This document shows, one piece after another, positions 1 through 8,307 of a stretch of DNA of 64,000 nt. The notes beneath the pieces are model-generated. The model had not been told where the DNA came from, ran no database searches, and saw nothing but the letters and a program-made list of their open reading frames with translations. The DNA lies in NCBI GenBank assembly GCA_000381625.1, contig KB906767.1:1-64000 (forward strand), in the 5' to 3' direction. The stretch comes from Bryobacterales bacterium KBS 96 (GTDB taxonomy: Bacteria; Acidobacteriota; Terriglobia; Bryobacterales; Bryobacteraceae). The position numbers and the translations under genes were made by a program. Each line of letters begins with the position of its first letter. Position 1 is the stretch's first letter.

Positions 1-182
1 GCTTCAATGAGGCCGCGATCAGTTGATCGCGGAAATATGCGGCAGCTTCAGATTCTCCCGGTGTTCGCGATGATGCTTCAATGAGGCCGCGATCAGTTGA
101 TCGCGGAAATGAACTGAGTGGTGCTGATTGCGCCAGCGCCGATCGCGCTTCAATGAGGCCGCGATCAGTTGATCGCGGAAAT
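1..182 (-). CRISPR. CRISPR array, 3 repeats visible (type I-G), cut by left edge
   Basis: Three identical 36-bp repeats lie at 1-36, 75-110 and 147-182, with spacers of 38 bp (37-74) and 36 bp (111-146). Each repeat begins GCTTCAATGAGG and ends GGAAAT on the plus strand. It contains an inverted repeat (CCGCGATC, loop AGTT, GATCGCGG) that would fold the crRNA precursor. On the minus strand the repeat ends ATTGAAGC, close to the ATTGAAAC end that is the usual 5' handle of type I crRNAs. The array is therefore probably transcribed leftward, like the cas2/cas4-cas1 arm, with its leader at 183-365 and the newest spacer at 111-146. The first repeat starts at base 1, so the array very likely continues outside the window. 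The direction is inferred; the repeats and spacers are read directly. Confidence 0.97.
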
Positions 183-365
183 AGCCGACCATCCAACTAT
201 TCTATTGTCAAATACCTGCAGGGCTCTCCGCGAGCGCCCCCGTTGCTCCGCCGGCGCTCAACCTCTCAGGAGGCATCCACCGGTCCTGTTAAAGTCTTTC
301 AAAGCGGCCATATACATGCTTGCGAGCGGCTCCCGCTTTTGCGGCGTCACGTCGCCGCTCGCGTG
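183..365 (-). promoter_or_regulatory. putative CRISPR leader with nested hairpin after cas4-cas1
   Basis: No gene is seen here between the end of cas4-cas1 and the array. Read leftward, the first part holds an inverted repeat (GCGAGCGGC at 322-330, GCCGCTCGC at 354-362) that encloses a smaller hairpin (CCGC, TTTT, GCGG near 333-344). It could end the cas transcript or structure the leader, but there is no clear U-tract. The 35 bp next to the first repeat are A+T-rich and contain TATTTGACAAT on the minus strand, as expected for a leader promoter region. The leader role is inferred from position and array direction. Confidence 0.55.
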
Positions 366-2144
366 TCATCTCGTGACAAACACCGGATACTCCGGAACGC
401 TCCCTTCAATGTACTGTGCAAGCAGCCGCGCCTGCACCTCCAGCATGCGCCGGTACGACAGCCGGTATTCGAACAGCGGATGAGTCACGAGCGTATCCAT
501 TCGCGACTCGTAGCTTTGGAAGAACGCCTTGCGGCCTTCGGGCTTCAGCGCCACCGCCCGCCCCGCGGCGATGAAATCCCTAGCCGTCACCATGCGCGTA
601 TTGATCACCTGCAGCACCGCTGATTCGACGATCAACGGCCGGAACGGCTCCATCAGATCGAGCGCCAGCGCCGGCCGTCCAAACCGGGGCTGATGGTAGA
701 AACCCATCATCGGATCGAAGCCCACTGCATAGCACGCCACCGTCAGATCTTTGGCAAGCATGCTGTAGCCCAGCGAAAGCAGCGCATTGACCGGATCTCG
801 CGGCGGTCTCCGGTTTCTCGTTTGAAAATCGAAGGAGAACCGCGCCTCCGGCTCATCCTCATCTGCCTTCAGCATCCCGCCAAACTCGCCGAAATAGAGC
901 CGCGCGCCATTTCCCTCAATTCCCAACAACTGCTCCAAACTTTCGGCTTCTTCGGCCCGCTGCGCCATCGTCCGCATCTGATCCAGCACCAGCGCCGGCG
1001 GTTCTTCGTGATTGCGCATCAGCATCGTCCGCTGGTTGCGAATCTTCCCGGCCGTCAGCTTGCGCGCGAGGCGCAGGCAGAACCACTCCTCTTCAGCAAG
1101 TTTGAATTGTGCTTTCCGCAGAAACACGTTCTTGGTCGAAAGCCCCTGTGTAATTCCGTAGAACCAGCCGCCCTGCGAGAAATAGCAGACCGGCACGTCC
1201 GCCTGCGCGAGCGCCTGCACCGCCTGGGTGCTCACCTGAATGTTGCCCATCAAATTCAGTTGATTGATTTCATTCAGCCGGATCTGCTGCCGTAGCGTGT
1301 CCTTCTCCTTGACCTGCAGAACGTCTCCCGATTTCCCAACGCGCAATCCCTGTGTGTTCAGATAAGCCGGCCGCAGCTCGTCCCTGGGAGTAACCAGCCG
1401 CCGCAATTCGCTCTTCGACGGTTTTCTCGGAGCGCCCGCTTCGCCAAAAAACGTGAGCTGCTCGCCCAGCGCCGCCTCCCCGCGTAGCAAGGCGTTGGTT
1501 TCTTCCGGCAGGCAGATGGGCGCAAGCGAGCACCCCGTGCATTTGGGTGAATCCACCAGCGGGTCTGGAAGAACGCCGCGCCGGGCCGTCTCGCGCGCCG
1601 CATGGACGGCATCCAGCGCCTCGGCGATCACGGCGTCATCCACAGTCAGCCGCACGCGCTGTTTCGTCGCCGCATAATAGACCACCGCCTCGTCGCAACG
1701 ATAGCCGTTCTCCCGCAGGACCAGCGCCTGCATGGCCAGTTGGACGCGGTCCGTGGGCCACATCTCCAATCCAGCGTCCAATTCGCGCGGACGGCCATGT
1801 TTGTAGTCCACCGGCGTGACCATTCCGTCCTTCGCCTCCACCACGTCCATCTTGGCGATGACGCGATGCGCTTCGCTTGAAAGCGTGATGGAGCGGGTTC
1901 GCAGGTCCTCGGGCAAGTCGTCAGCAGGCGGCAGTCCTTTGCCTTCCTTATCGACGCGCTGGTGCTGATGCGAGCCTTCTACCGTGTCCGCGCTATCGCG
2001 GAAAATGCCTTCCACCCACTCATAGAAAAACAGGCGGGGGCAGTAGACGTACTCATTGACCATGCGCGCCGGCAGGTACTCCGGCAGGTCACGTTGTTCC
2101 GGGGACGGCGCCTCGTCTGGAAAAGAAAGCGGCTGTGTGGCCAT
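366..2144 (-). CDS. cas4-cas1: Cas4-Cas1 fusion, CRISPR adaptation integrase (type I-G)
   Basis: A 592-residue fusion for spacer acquisition. Residues 20-225 form a Cas4 RecB-like nuclease that trims prespacers. It shows the Fe-S cysteines Cys35 (YVYCPRLFF), Cys202, Cys205 and Cys211 (KCTGCSLAPIC) and nuclease residues Asp100, Asp113 and Lys115 (PVDYKHG). Residues 255-592 form Cas1, which with Cas2 integrates spacers. Metal ligands are visible as Glu410 (LLGIEGNGA), His484 (FYHQPRFG) and Asp496/Glu499 (ALDLMEP). The Cas4-Cas1 fusion is typical of subtype I-G. Cas2 lies 15 bp upstream on the same strand, and the array lies downstream. All catalytic residues expected of both halves are present, so the protein should be active. 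Confidence 0.96.
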   Translation of the reverse strand: MATQPLSFPDEAPSPEQRDLPEYLPARMVNEYVYCPRLFFYEWVEGIFRDSADTVEGSHQHQRVDKEGKGLPPADDLPEDLRTRSITLSSEAHRVIAKMDVVEAKDGMVTPVDYKHGRPRELDAGLEMWPTDRVQLAMQALVLRENGYRCDEAVVYYAATKQRVRLTVDDAVIAEALDAVHAARETARRGVLPDPLVDSPKCTGCSLAPICLPEETNALLRGEAALGEQLTFFGEAGAPRKPSKSELRRLVTPRDELRPAYLNTQGLRVGKSGDVLQVKEKDTLRQQIRLNEINQLNLMGNIQVSTQAVQALAQADVPVCYFSQGGWFYGITQGLSTKNVFLRKAQFKLAEEEWFCLRLARKLTAGKIRNQRTMLMRNHEEPPALVLDQMRTMAQRAEEAESLEQLLGIEGNGARLYFGEFGGMLKADEDEPEARFSFDFQTRNRRPPRDPVNALLSLGYSMLAKDLTVACYAVGFDPMMGFYHQPRFGRPALALDLMEPFRPLIVESAVLQVINTRMVTARDFIAAGRAVALKPEGRKAFFQSYESRMDTLVTHPLFEYRLSYRRMLEVQARLLAQYIEGSVPEYPVFVTR

Positions 2145-2159
2145 GTCTGGCGTTCTTCG

Positions 2160-2450
2160 TCACACCACAATGCAGGGAGCATCGACGCGCGTGTACGGTT
2201 TGCCAAGGGCAGTAATGACACGGTCGCCGCGCCCTTCCGCCGGACCGAGATTCACAAACAGAACCTGATCCTCGTCGCGATGCACCACGGCGCCCAACTC
2301 ACGCCGCAGCTTGGCCATGTCGATCTGCGTCAACTGGCACTCGAAGACCGAGTACTGCAAATGGTCGCCGTACCCCCGCATGATCTGAAAGACTTTCCGC
2401 AAACGCTTGTCGTCGGAGATGTCGTAACAGACGAGGTAAGAGATGCGCAT
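2160..2450 (-). CDS. cas2: Cas2, CRISPR adaptation protein
   Basis: A 96-residue Cas2 with the usual ferredoxin-like start (MRISYLVCYDISDDKRL) containing the conserved Asp of the first beta strand. The 'YGDHLQYSVFECQL' segment is typical of Cas2. It forms the central dimer of the Cas1-Cas2 integrase. It is the first gene of the leftward arm and ends 15 bp before cas4-cas1, so the two are probably co-transcribed. In many I-G loci cas2 follows cas4-cas1; here it precedes it. Confidence 0.95.
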   Translation of the reverse strand: MRISYLVCYDISDDKRLRKVFQIMRGYGDHLQYSVFECQLTQIDMAKLRRELGAVVHRDEDQVLFVNLGPAEGRGDRVITALGKPYTRVDAPCIVV

Positions 2451-2497
2451 GGATTGGTTTCCAAAGAGCTTACCGAGTTTGAGTATATACCGCGATG

Positions 2498-2521
2498 CAT
2501 GATGCCGGGAGGAGCATCATG
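2498..2521. promoter_or_regulatory. perfect 8-bp inverted repeat upstream of cas2
   Basis: CATGATGC (2498-2505) and GCATCATG (2514-2521) are exact inverted copies around the 8-nt loop CGGGAGGA. The element lies 48 bp upstream of the cas2 start, in the 392-bp space between the divergent cas arms. It could be an operator or a 5'-UTR hairpin for cas2. A TATATACT stretch between it and cas2 (minus strand) may be a -10 box. No regulator gene is adjacent. Otherwise the 2451-2842 gap holds only the promoter at 2664-2692. Confidence 0.4.
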
Positions 2522-2663
2522 TAGGAAAAATCTGATTGCCCGCGTTACTTTAAATGAGGCGGTACTCGGGGACGTGCCTTTTCGCTGAGACTGTCAACAG
2601 AAGTAATGTTGCTCTGGAACTGGCTCGACGTCACTCAAAAAGGCCGGTTATTCAAATAGGCTG

Positions 2664-2692
2664 TTGACAAGTAACGCCGTTGCTTGAATAAT
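2664..2692 (+). promoter_or_regulatory. predicted sigma70-type promoter of the cas3 operon
   Basis: TTGACA (2664-2669), a 17-bp spacer and AATAAT (2687-2692) match the sigma70 consensus with one mismatch. The promoter points toward cas3, whose start is about 150 bp downstream, leaving a long 5' untranslated region. No other good promoter pair was seen between the two arms on this strand. Confidence 0.55.
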
Positions 2693-2842
2693 AGAAGCCG
2701 CCTAGCGGACCACGGATGCGCTTGCGATTGCGCCAGCCGTGTTCGGCCTTTCGTAATGAATTATCTCTGTATAAGAGTGATGTTTGCCGGCGTTAAATTG
2801 GTGAGCATGTCGTAGATATCCGCTACATCTCGGAAAGGATAA

Positions 2843-5260
2843 ATGTCTTTCGAAGAATTTTTCTTCAAGGCTGTTGGAGTAAATCCGTTCGCTTACCAGA
2901 TCGAGCTGGGAAAAGCACCGCTTTGTGATCGCATCATTCGAGTCCCCACCGGAGGTGGAAAAACCGCTGCAGTAGCCATGGCGTGGATGTGGAAGATAAC
3001 GAAAGATGCCGAGACCGCCCCGAAACGGCTTGTTATTTTCCTGCCAATGCGGTCACTCGTGCAGCAAACTTTCAAAAGAGTGTCAGAGTGGATTCAAAAT
3101 CTCGGACTATCACAGCAGATCGCTCTATTCGAATTGCTTGGTGAACATCCTGAATTGCGGGCGCATCAACGCGAGTGGACAACCGAGCCGGAACGCCCCA
3201 CAATTCTAATCGGCACAGTGGATCTGCTTTTGAGCTCGGCTCTGAATCGAGGGTATGCAATGAGCCGGTTCCGCTGGCCACTTGCATTTGGATTGCTTCA
3301 TAACTCAGCGCTGTGGGTGGTCGATGAGGTCCAGTTGATGGGGCCAGCCACAGCGACATTTTCACAATTGCATCGGTTCCGCGATCTATTCGGAACGTGG
3401 CATCCTGTTTTTTTATGGTGGATGTCGGCGACGGTCGAGCCTTCTTGGTTGCAAACGGTCGACTACACAAATGCTCCGGAGATCACACCGCACGACTTCG
3501 CGACGCTGACGAAAGACTTAGGCCAGCGGTACAGTGCTTCCAAGCCGCTCCGAAACTTAAAAGTACTTGACGCCAAAGCGGTCATCGAAGTACACCAGGA
3601 AAATTCGCTGACAATAGCCGTCGTCAATACTGTGGCTAAGGCACAAGATCTGTATCGCGAACTTCGATCTTACTCCGGGGCAGCGAAAAAGAAAGGGAAG
3701 AGCGCTTCTTCTGCTTCGGCGAATGGTCCGGAAATCTTGCTACTTCATTCTCGGTTCCGAGCAATGGAAAGAGCAGCGCAGAGCAGCAAACTCTTGAGCG
3801 CCGACGCGACATTACGCGATGAAAAGCTAAGAGACAACGAAAAGGGCCTAATTTTAGTGGCCACTCAGGTAATTGAAGCTGGACTTGATATTTCGGCGCG
3901 AACCATGATTACGGAACTTGCACCGTGGGACAGCATTGTCCAGCGGTTCGGGCGCCTAAATCGTGATGGAAAACAGCGTGACACTGTGGCTGCGTGGGTG
4001 GACGTGAAGTCTGACGTGTTGCCATATACCACCGAACAGGTGGATGCCGCACGCGAACGCATCCGAACTTTGAACGATGTCAGTCCTGCAGTACTGACAT
4101 CCGTTCCACTGCCATCCCCGATTAGACCCGAGTTCGTTATCCGTCAAGATGATCTGCAAGGCCTGTTCTCGACGGAAAAAGATCTAGCTGGAGGATTCAC
4201 GGACATCTCGGATTTCATTCGTGACTCGGAGGATGCAGACGTATATCTCTTTTGGCGCGAGTTCCAAAGTGGGCCAAATGCTGACGGAGGGCAGCTAGAG
4301 CCGGAGCCGTTTGAACTTTGCTTGGCGCCAATCTATCAAGCCAAGGAATTTGCACGCCAGAACGACCTATGGGAATGGAATGACGAAGCAGGCCGCTGGG
4401 AAGTTCGCGGTGCGGACAACTTAGTGCCGGGAATGGTTCTGCTGTGTTGTAAAGAAGATGGCGGCTACTCGGAAGAACTCGGCTGGACTGGCGCATCCGC
4501 AGATCGTCCAAGCAAATTGTATGCCGGATTAGCTACAGATTCCATTAAGGCCGACCCGGGAAGCGAGTCGTCGTGGTGCAGGCTTGCCAAACACTTGGCG
4601 GACACCGAAGACGCCGCTTGTGCGGTCGGTAGCGCAGTATCAATGCCGTCCGAAATTGTTCAAGCGTTGGCGCTCGCCGGACGATGGCACGATATCGGCA
4701 AATCTGTTCCTGCTTGGCAACGTGCCGTCAGGACGGCAGTGGAGCGGTCCGGAAACCACTATGAATCCGGCGTTTGGGCCAAGTTTCCCGCCAATCGCGG
4801 CACGTTCCGTCCAGGTTTTCGGCACGAAGAGGCGAGTGCTCTTTATGTTGCCGATTTATGGATGCGTGGCGAGCCGGGATGGAGCGAACTTGCTGTTTAT
4901 CTGGTGGCCTGCCATCACGGTAAAGTACGGACCGCATTAGGAACCTATGGCGTTAAACAGATCGCCGATCTGCCCGAGAGAACTGTGCGGTTGCCGGGCT
5001 GGGTTGAGGAACGCTGTGAGTTGAACCCTAACTGGCTTGGTTTTGCACCCCAAGGTGAATATGACCGCAATACAGGCAAGGTAATTGTTGACGGAATGAG
5101 CTGGACCGAACTTATAGGACGATTACTGGGTCCAGAAAATGCAACTGAGGGTACATGGAACACGCTAGGCCCATTCCGGCTGGCGTTTCTAGAAGCGCTC
5201 ATAGCCGCTGCAGATGCAAGGGCCAGCCGAAAGGTAGAGGTGGATCGCGCAAATGTCTAA
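2843..5260 (+). CDS. cas3: Cas3 helicase-nuclease with C-terminal HD domain (type I-G)
   Basis: An 805-residue effector nuclease-helicase recruited by Cascade to unwind and degrade target DNA. The helicase half comes first: Walker A PTGGGKT (35-41), motif II DEVQ (161-164, a DEAH variant), motif III SAT (195-197) and motif VI QRFGRLNRDG (near 367). The HD nuclease follows at the C-terminus: WHDIGK (His616-Asp617), FRHEE, and CHHGK (690-694). This helicase-then-HD order is the one known for subtype I-G and is the reverse of most Cas3 proteins. The ATG follows GGAAAGGA at good spacing. The stop overlaps the start of csx17 by 8 bp, so translation is probably coupled. All motifs look intact. Confidence 0.95.
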   Translation: MSFEEFFFKAVGVNPFAYQIELGKAPLCDRIIRVPTGGGKTAAVAMAWMWKITKDAETAPKRLVIFLPMRSLVQQTFKRVSEWIQNLGLSQQIALFELLGEHPELRAHQREWTTEPERPTILIGTVDLLLSSALNRGYAMSRFRWPLAFGLLHNSALWVVDEVQLMGPATATFSQLHRFRDLFGTWHPVFLWWMSATVEPSWLQTVDYTNAPEITPHDFATLTKDLGQRYSASKPLRNLKVLDAKAVIEVHQENSLTIAVVNTVAKAQDLYRELRSYSGAAKKKGKSASSASANGPEILLLHSRFRAMERAAQSSKLLSADATLRDEKLRDNEKGLILVATQVIEAGLDISARTMITELAPWDSIVQRFGRLNRDGKQRDTVAAWVDVKSDVLPYTTEQVDAARERIRTLNDVSPAVLTSVPLPSPIRPEFVIRQDDLQGLFSTEKDLAGGFTDISDFIRDSEDADVYLFWREFQSGPNADGGQLEPEPFELCLAPIYQAKEFARQNDLWEWNDEAGRWEVRGADNLVPGMVLLCCKEDGGYSEELGWTGASADRPSKLYAGLATDSIKADPGSESSWCRLAKHLADTEDAACAVGSAVSMPSEIVQALALAGRWHDIGKSVPAWQRAVRTAVERSGNHYESGVWAKFPANRGTFRPGFRHEEASALYVADLWMRGEPGWSELAVYLVACHHGKVRTALGTYGVKQIADLPERTVRLPGWVEERCELNPNWLGFAPQGEYDRNTGKVIVDGMSWTELIGRLLGPENATEGTWNTLGPFRLAFLEALIAAADARASRKVEVDRANV

Positions 5261-7202
5261 AACGCTCGAGACAGTGTGCTTTCCGGCGCTGCGAACAGAT
5301 ACATTGGGTAACTACTTGGCTGCGCTCGGTCTTCTGAGAGCTTGCACGACAAAGTGGCCGCGATTGCGAGGACTCTGGGACAATGGCGAATTTGTGCTGG
5401 CAGCGGAAGGGCTCAGCCGCGAAGTATTACGTGAATTTGTACTTAAACAGTGGCAACCGACGAGATATGAAAGGTGGTGGAAAGGCAACAAAGAAATCGC
5501 TCGGGCGAGATCCTGGCAGCCAGATATACGGCTCGTTCGACTGTTGGATGCACACATCGTTGCGAGGCGCGACCGCAACGTGTACAACGACATTCTAGGG
5601 ACGGGCGGAAATGTTGGCAAACGGGATTTTTCGAAGGTAGCTGAAGAATGCGGCAAACTGGTGAGCGATGCCCGTTCGGACATATGGCTCGATCAGGCCC
5701 TGTTTGGCTGGCAACAAGCTGAACTACCTGACCTACCTTCGACCGGCACGTGGTTTGCCAATGCCAACAAGGCATTCAATAGCGGGTTGAGCGTGGCGCG
5801 TGAAGGCAAGCTTTCACCGTGGTCTTATTTGTTAGCGCTGGAAGGGGCATTGATGCTGCGAGGCGGAGTCGGCAAGAGGCTAGGCGGAAGAGCGCGGCCG
5901 TACGCAACATTTCCCTTTATCAGCGAAGCAGCACCTCCAGAAAATGCCAACGATCTCAGCAAAGAACGGTCGGAATTTTGGGCGCCGATTTGGGACCGGC
6001 CAGCGACATTGGAAGAAGTGCGCTCAGCCTTCCGGCGTGGACAGGCACGGGTCGGCAGCCGAGCGGCCCGGGCACCCTATGATTTCGCGGTAGCCGCGAT
6101 GACCGCCGGTACCCAAGCGGGCTTTTCCAAGTTTGCCCGTTTCGCCCTCCGCCAAACCACCAGTTCGAATACGTATGAGGCCATTCCTTCGGGTGTCGCC
6201 GCGGTCCACGGAAAACAAACGACGCTGGGTACAACGTTAGTCCGGATAGCCGACTGGGCGAACACCTTACCGGCGGATCAAGCCACCAAGCAAAAAGAGA
6301 TCTATTACGGGCTGCGGGGCCCGATAAACCGAGCACTCCTACAACTCGCACAAGAACCGGACGGGGGGCAAGACCAGTGGCGGAAACTGCTGCGCGCAAT
6401 TGCCGAAGTGGAGTTCCGTGTAGATCGAAATCGTTTGTGGCGCAAGCATAGCAGATCAGCCCCTCTCCTTCCGGAAGAGATGCTTAGCAAAGCGTGGCCC
6501 GCTAGTATGTCCAAGGAAGTGCAAATTGCGTGTTCCATCGCGAGCGTACGATACCGAAAATATAAGCTACGCCACAACCTATTCGGAATCGACCGCGAAC
6601 GGCCGGAGAGGTTTGCCGATGAGCGGCCGGCATCCGTAGTGTGGCATGGGGGACAGCCCGAACGGGCGCTCGCCGATGTGTTGGAGCGCAGATTGATCGA
6701 TGCAAAGGCTGCACCTGGTGAGGCGACAGCAAGACCGCCGTTACGTGCAGCACGCCCCTGCTCGCTAGATCATCTGGATGCGTTTGCAGCAGGGCGAGTA
6801 GACGTGAAACAAATCGCCGATTTGGTTCCTGTTCTTTCGCTCATCGCTTGGGGCAAGAATATTGAGATGGAGGAAGAACAATATAAAGGCGGCTCTCCGG
6901 AGTTCTTGTTACAAGGTTTTTTCCGGCCGTTGCTGATGCCGTACTCCTTCAAATTGCGAAAGGGTACCGATCCCATTCAGCCGGACGCAGTACGGGCGCG
7001 TGCGATCGTTCGCATGATCCGGGGGCAGATGTGGAAGCAGGCATTCGACTTAGGCGAGCAGAGCTATCGTGCTTGCGGGATCGGGATTGTACGTCAGTGG
7101 CCGCAAATGGAGACGCCGGGTGATCGCATAGCAGCAAGCCTTCTGATTCCGGTGACGCCTGCGGCAACGCGCGCTGTGTTCCGGCGTTGGGTCAAGCCGT
7201 AA
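5253..7202 (+). CDS. csx17: Csx17 (Cas8g/Cas8u2), large subunit of type I-G Cascade
   Basis: A 649-residue protein recognised as Csx17 by its N-terminal 'LGNYLAALGLLRA' segment, its length and its place between cas3 and csb1. In I-G systems it acts as the large (Cas8) subunit that helps target recognition and Cas3 recruitment in the effector complex. No catalytic motif is expected or seen. The sequence is diverged, as usual for Cas8 proteins, so the assignment rests on the N-terminal motif plus synteny. It overlaps cas3 and ends 16 bp before csb1. Confidence 0.88.
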   Translation: MSKTLETVCFPALRTDTLGNYLAALGLLRACTTKWPRLRGLWDNGEFVLAAEGLSREVLREFVLKQWQPTRYERWWKGNKEIARARSWQPDIRLVRLLDAHIVARRDRNVYNDILGTGGNVGKRDFSKVAEECGKLVSDARSDIWLDQALFGWQQAELPDLPSTGTWFANANKAFNSGLSVAREGKLSPWSYLLALEGALMLRGGVGKRLGGRARPYATFPFISEAAPPENANDLSKERSEFWAPIWDRPATLEEVRSAFRRGQARVGSRAARAPYDFAVAAMTAGTQAGFSKFARFALRQTTSSNTYEAIPSGVAAVHGKQTTLGTTLVRIADWANTLPADQATKQKEIYYGLRGPINRALLQLAQEPDGGQDQWRKLLRAIAEVEFRVDRNRLWRKHSRSAPLLPEEMLSKAWPASMSKEVQIACSIASVRYRKYKLRHNLFGIDRERPERFADERPASVVWHGGQPERALADVLERRLIDAKAAPGEATARPPLRAARPCSLDHLDAFAAGRVDVKQIADLVPVLSLIAWGKNIEMEEEQYKGGSPEFLLQGFFRPLLMPYSFKLRKGTDPIQPDAVRARAIVRMIRGQMWKQAFDLGEQSYRACGIGIVRQWPQMETPGDRIAASLLIPVTPAATRAVFRRWVKP

Positions 7203-7218
7203 TAAGAAAGGATGAATT

Positions 7219-8307
7219 GTGGAAACATTAGAGATTCTTCAGGGGAATGCGAATTGCCTCGTTGTAAGGGCATATTTGGAACCGGTTGCTGGCTTAAGGC
7301 GCTTTCAACCGGCGGGTTTCCCGGAGATTGGGCACGTAATGTATGACGCCCCCGAGGGAGATGGCACAAGCCAGAGCGTTTGTATAGTCGACAGCGCCGC
7401 GAGCATGGCGAATCATCTGGAATCCGTTTCGCTCGGGGGAGGTGAATCAATCGACCTCCATGAAGATTTGGCTGGACTGCCCTACGTGGAATGCGTGACA
7501 CAGGACGGCGGTAGCGAACGAACAGTTTGCACAACGATGACGGAAGGTCATCGCCTCGCGTCAGATTATTTTTTAAAAGCCACGCTTGGCGAGAAAAACT
7601 TCCGCGATATTTTGCGCCAAGAGATGGGCCTAAAGGAGCTTGCGAAGGATAAGAAGTACTTCTTTTATCCCGATAATTGGGGGGAGATTTACAGAACGGT
7701 ATTTCGCTATGATCCCAATGCCTTAGTGCATGGCGTACTCTTTGCGCGCGAAGAGATCAAGATAAGCCGGATTCTTACAGCACACCACGAAGCACACAAT
7801 GCGAGGCGCGTGTTGAGCTCCGGCGTGAAGTTTGACAAACTTGGCAAAACACTATCGGGCCAACCAATTTTTGCAGTTGATGAGGAAATTGCGACCGATA
7901 TCATCGCAACATTTACGATTGATCTTGGGCTGCTCCGCTCCTACGGTCGTAATGAATCCGGCCTGACGGAGGCAAACAAGCACTTGCTATTAGATCTATC
8001 CCTTTGGAAGATTGCGCGCCTCACAGAGAAGCCGTTTCGATTCCGCAGCGGTTGCCATCTAAAGCCGAAATGCGAGCCCGAATGGCTCCTCGACGATAAG
8101 AAAATCGGCGCTCCGAAGTTGGATATTCGCAAGCGCATCGCCGATTGCAAACACCAGTTTGGTGATTCGCCCACGAGGGTTACGTTTGCAGCTTCGGAAT
8201 TGTACCGTGTCGAGAAGCCCGAAGAAGATAAGAAAGACAAGAAGAAAAATGGCAAAAAGGCCGTGGAATCTGTGGCTGTAGAGGAAGTAGGGGCACTAGA
8301 GGAGTAA
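7219..8307 (+). CDS. csb1: Csb1 (Cas7g), backbone subunit of type I-G Cascade
   Basis: A 362-residue Csb1 (GSU0053 family), the Cas7-type RNA-binding backbone that polymerises along the crRNA. The family is recognised from its N-terminal region (FQPAGFPEIGHVMYD, then SVCIVDSAASMANHLE) and from its position. The start is GTG at 7219, preceded by GAAAGGA; no better ATG is near. The last 30 residues are rich in Lys and Glu (KKDKKKNGKK) and are probably disordered. The stop TAA overlaps the start of csb2 (TAATG), pointing to coupled translation. Confidence 0.93.
   Translation: METLEILQGNANCLVVRAYLEPVAGLRRFQPAGFPEIGHVMYDAPEGDGTSQSVCIVDSAASMANHLESVSLGGGESIDLHEDLAGLPYVECVTQDGGSERTVCTTMTEGHRLASDYFLKATLGEKNFRDILRQEMGLKELAKDKKYFFYPDNWGEIYRTVFRYDPNALVHGVLFAREEIKISRILTAHHEAHNARRVLSSGVKFDKLGKTLSGQPIFAVDEEIATDIIATFTIDLGLLRSYGRNESGLTEANKHLLLDLSLWKIARLTEKPFRFRSGCHLKPKCEPEWLLDDKKIGAPKLDIRKRIADCKHQFGDSPTRVTFAASELYRVEKPEEDKKDKKKNGKKAVESVAVEEVGALEE

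Noticed and set aside
81-623. open frame across the CRISPR repeats and the cas4-cas1 end
   Set aside because: It runs through the repeats and antisense to cas4-cas1; no homology or ribosome site.
693-2588. several plus-strand open frames opposite cas4-cas1 and cas2
   Set aside because: They are shadows on the opposite strand of well-supported cas genes.
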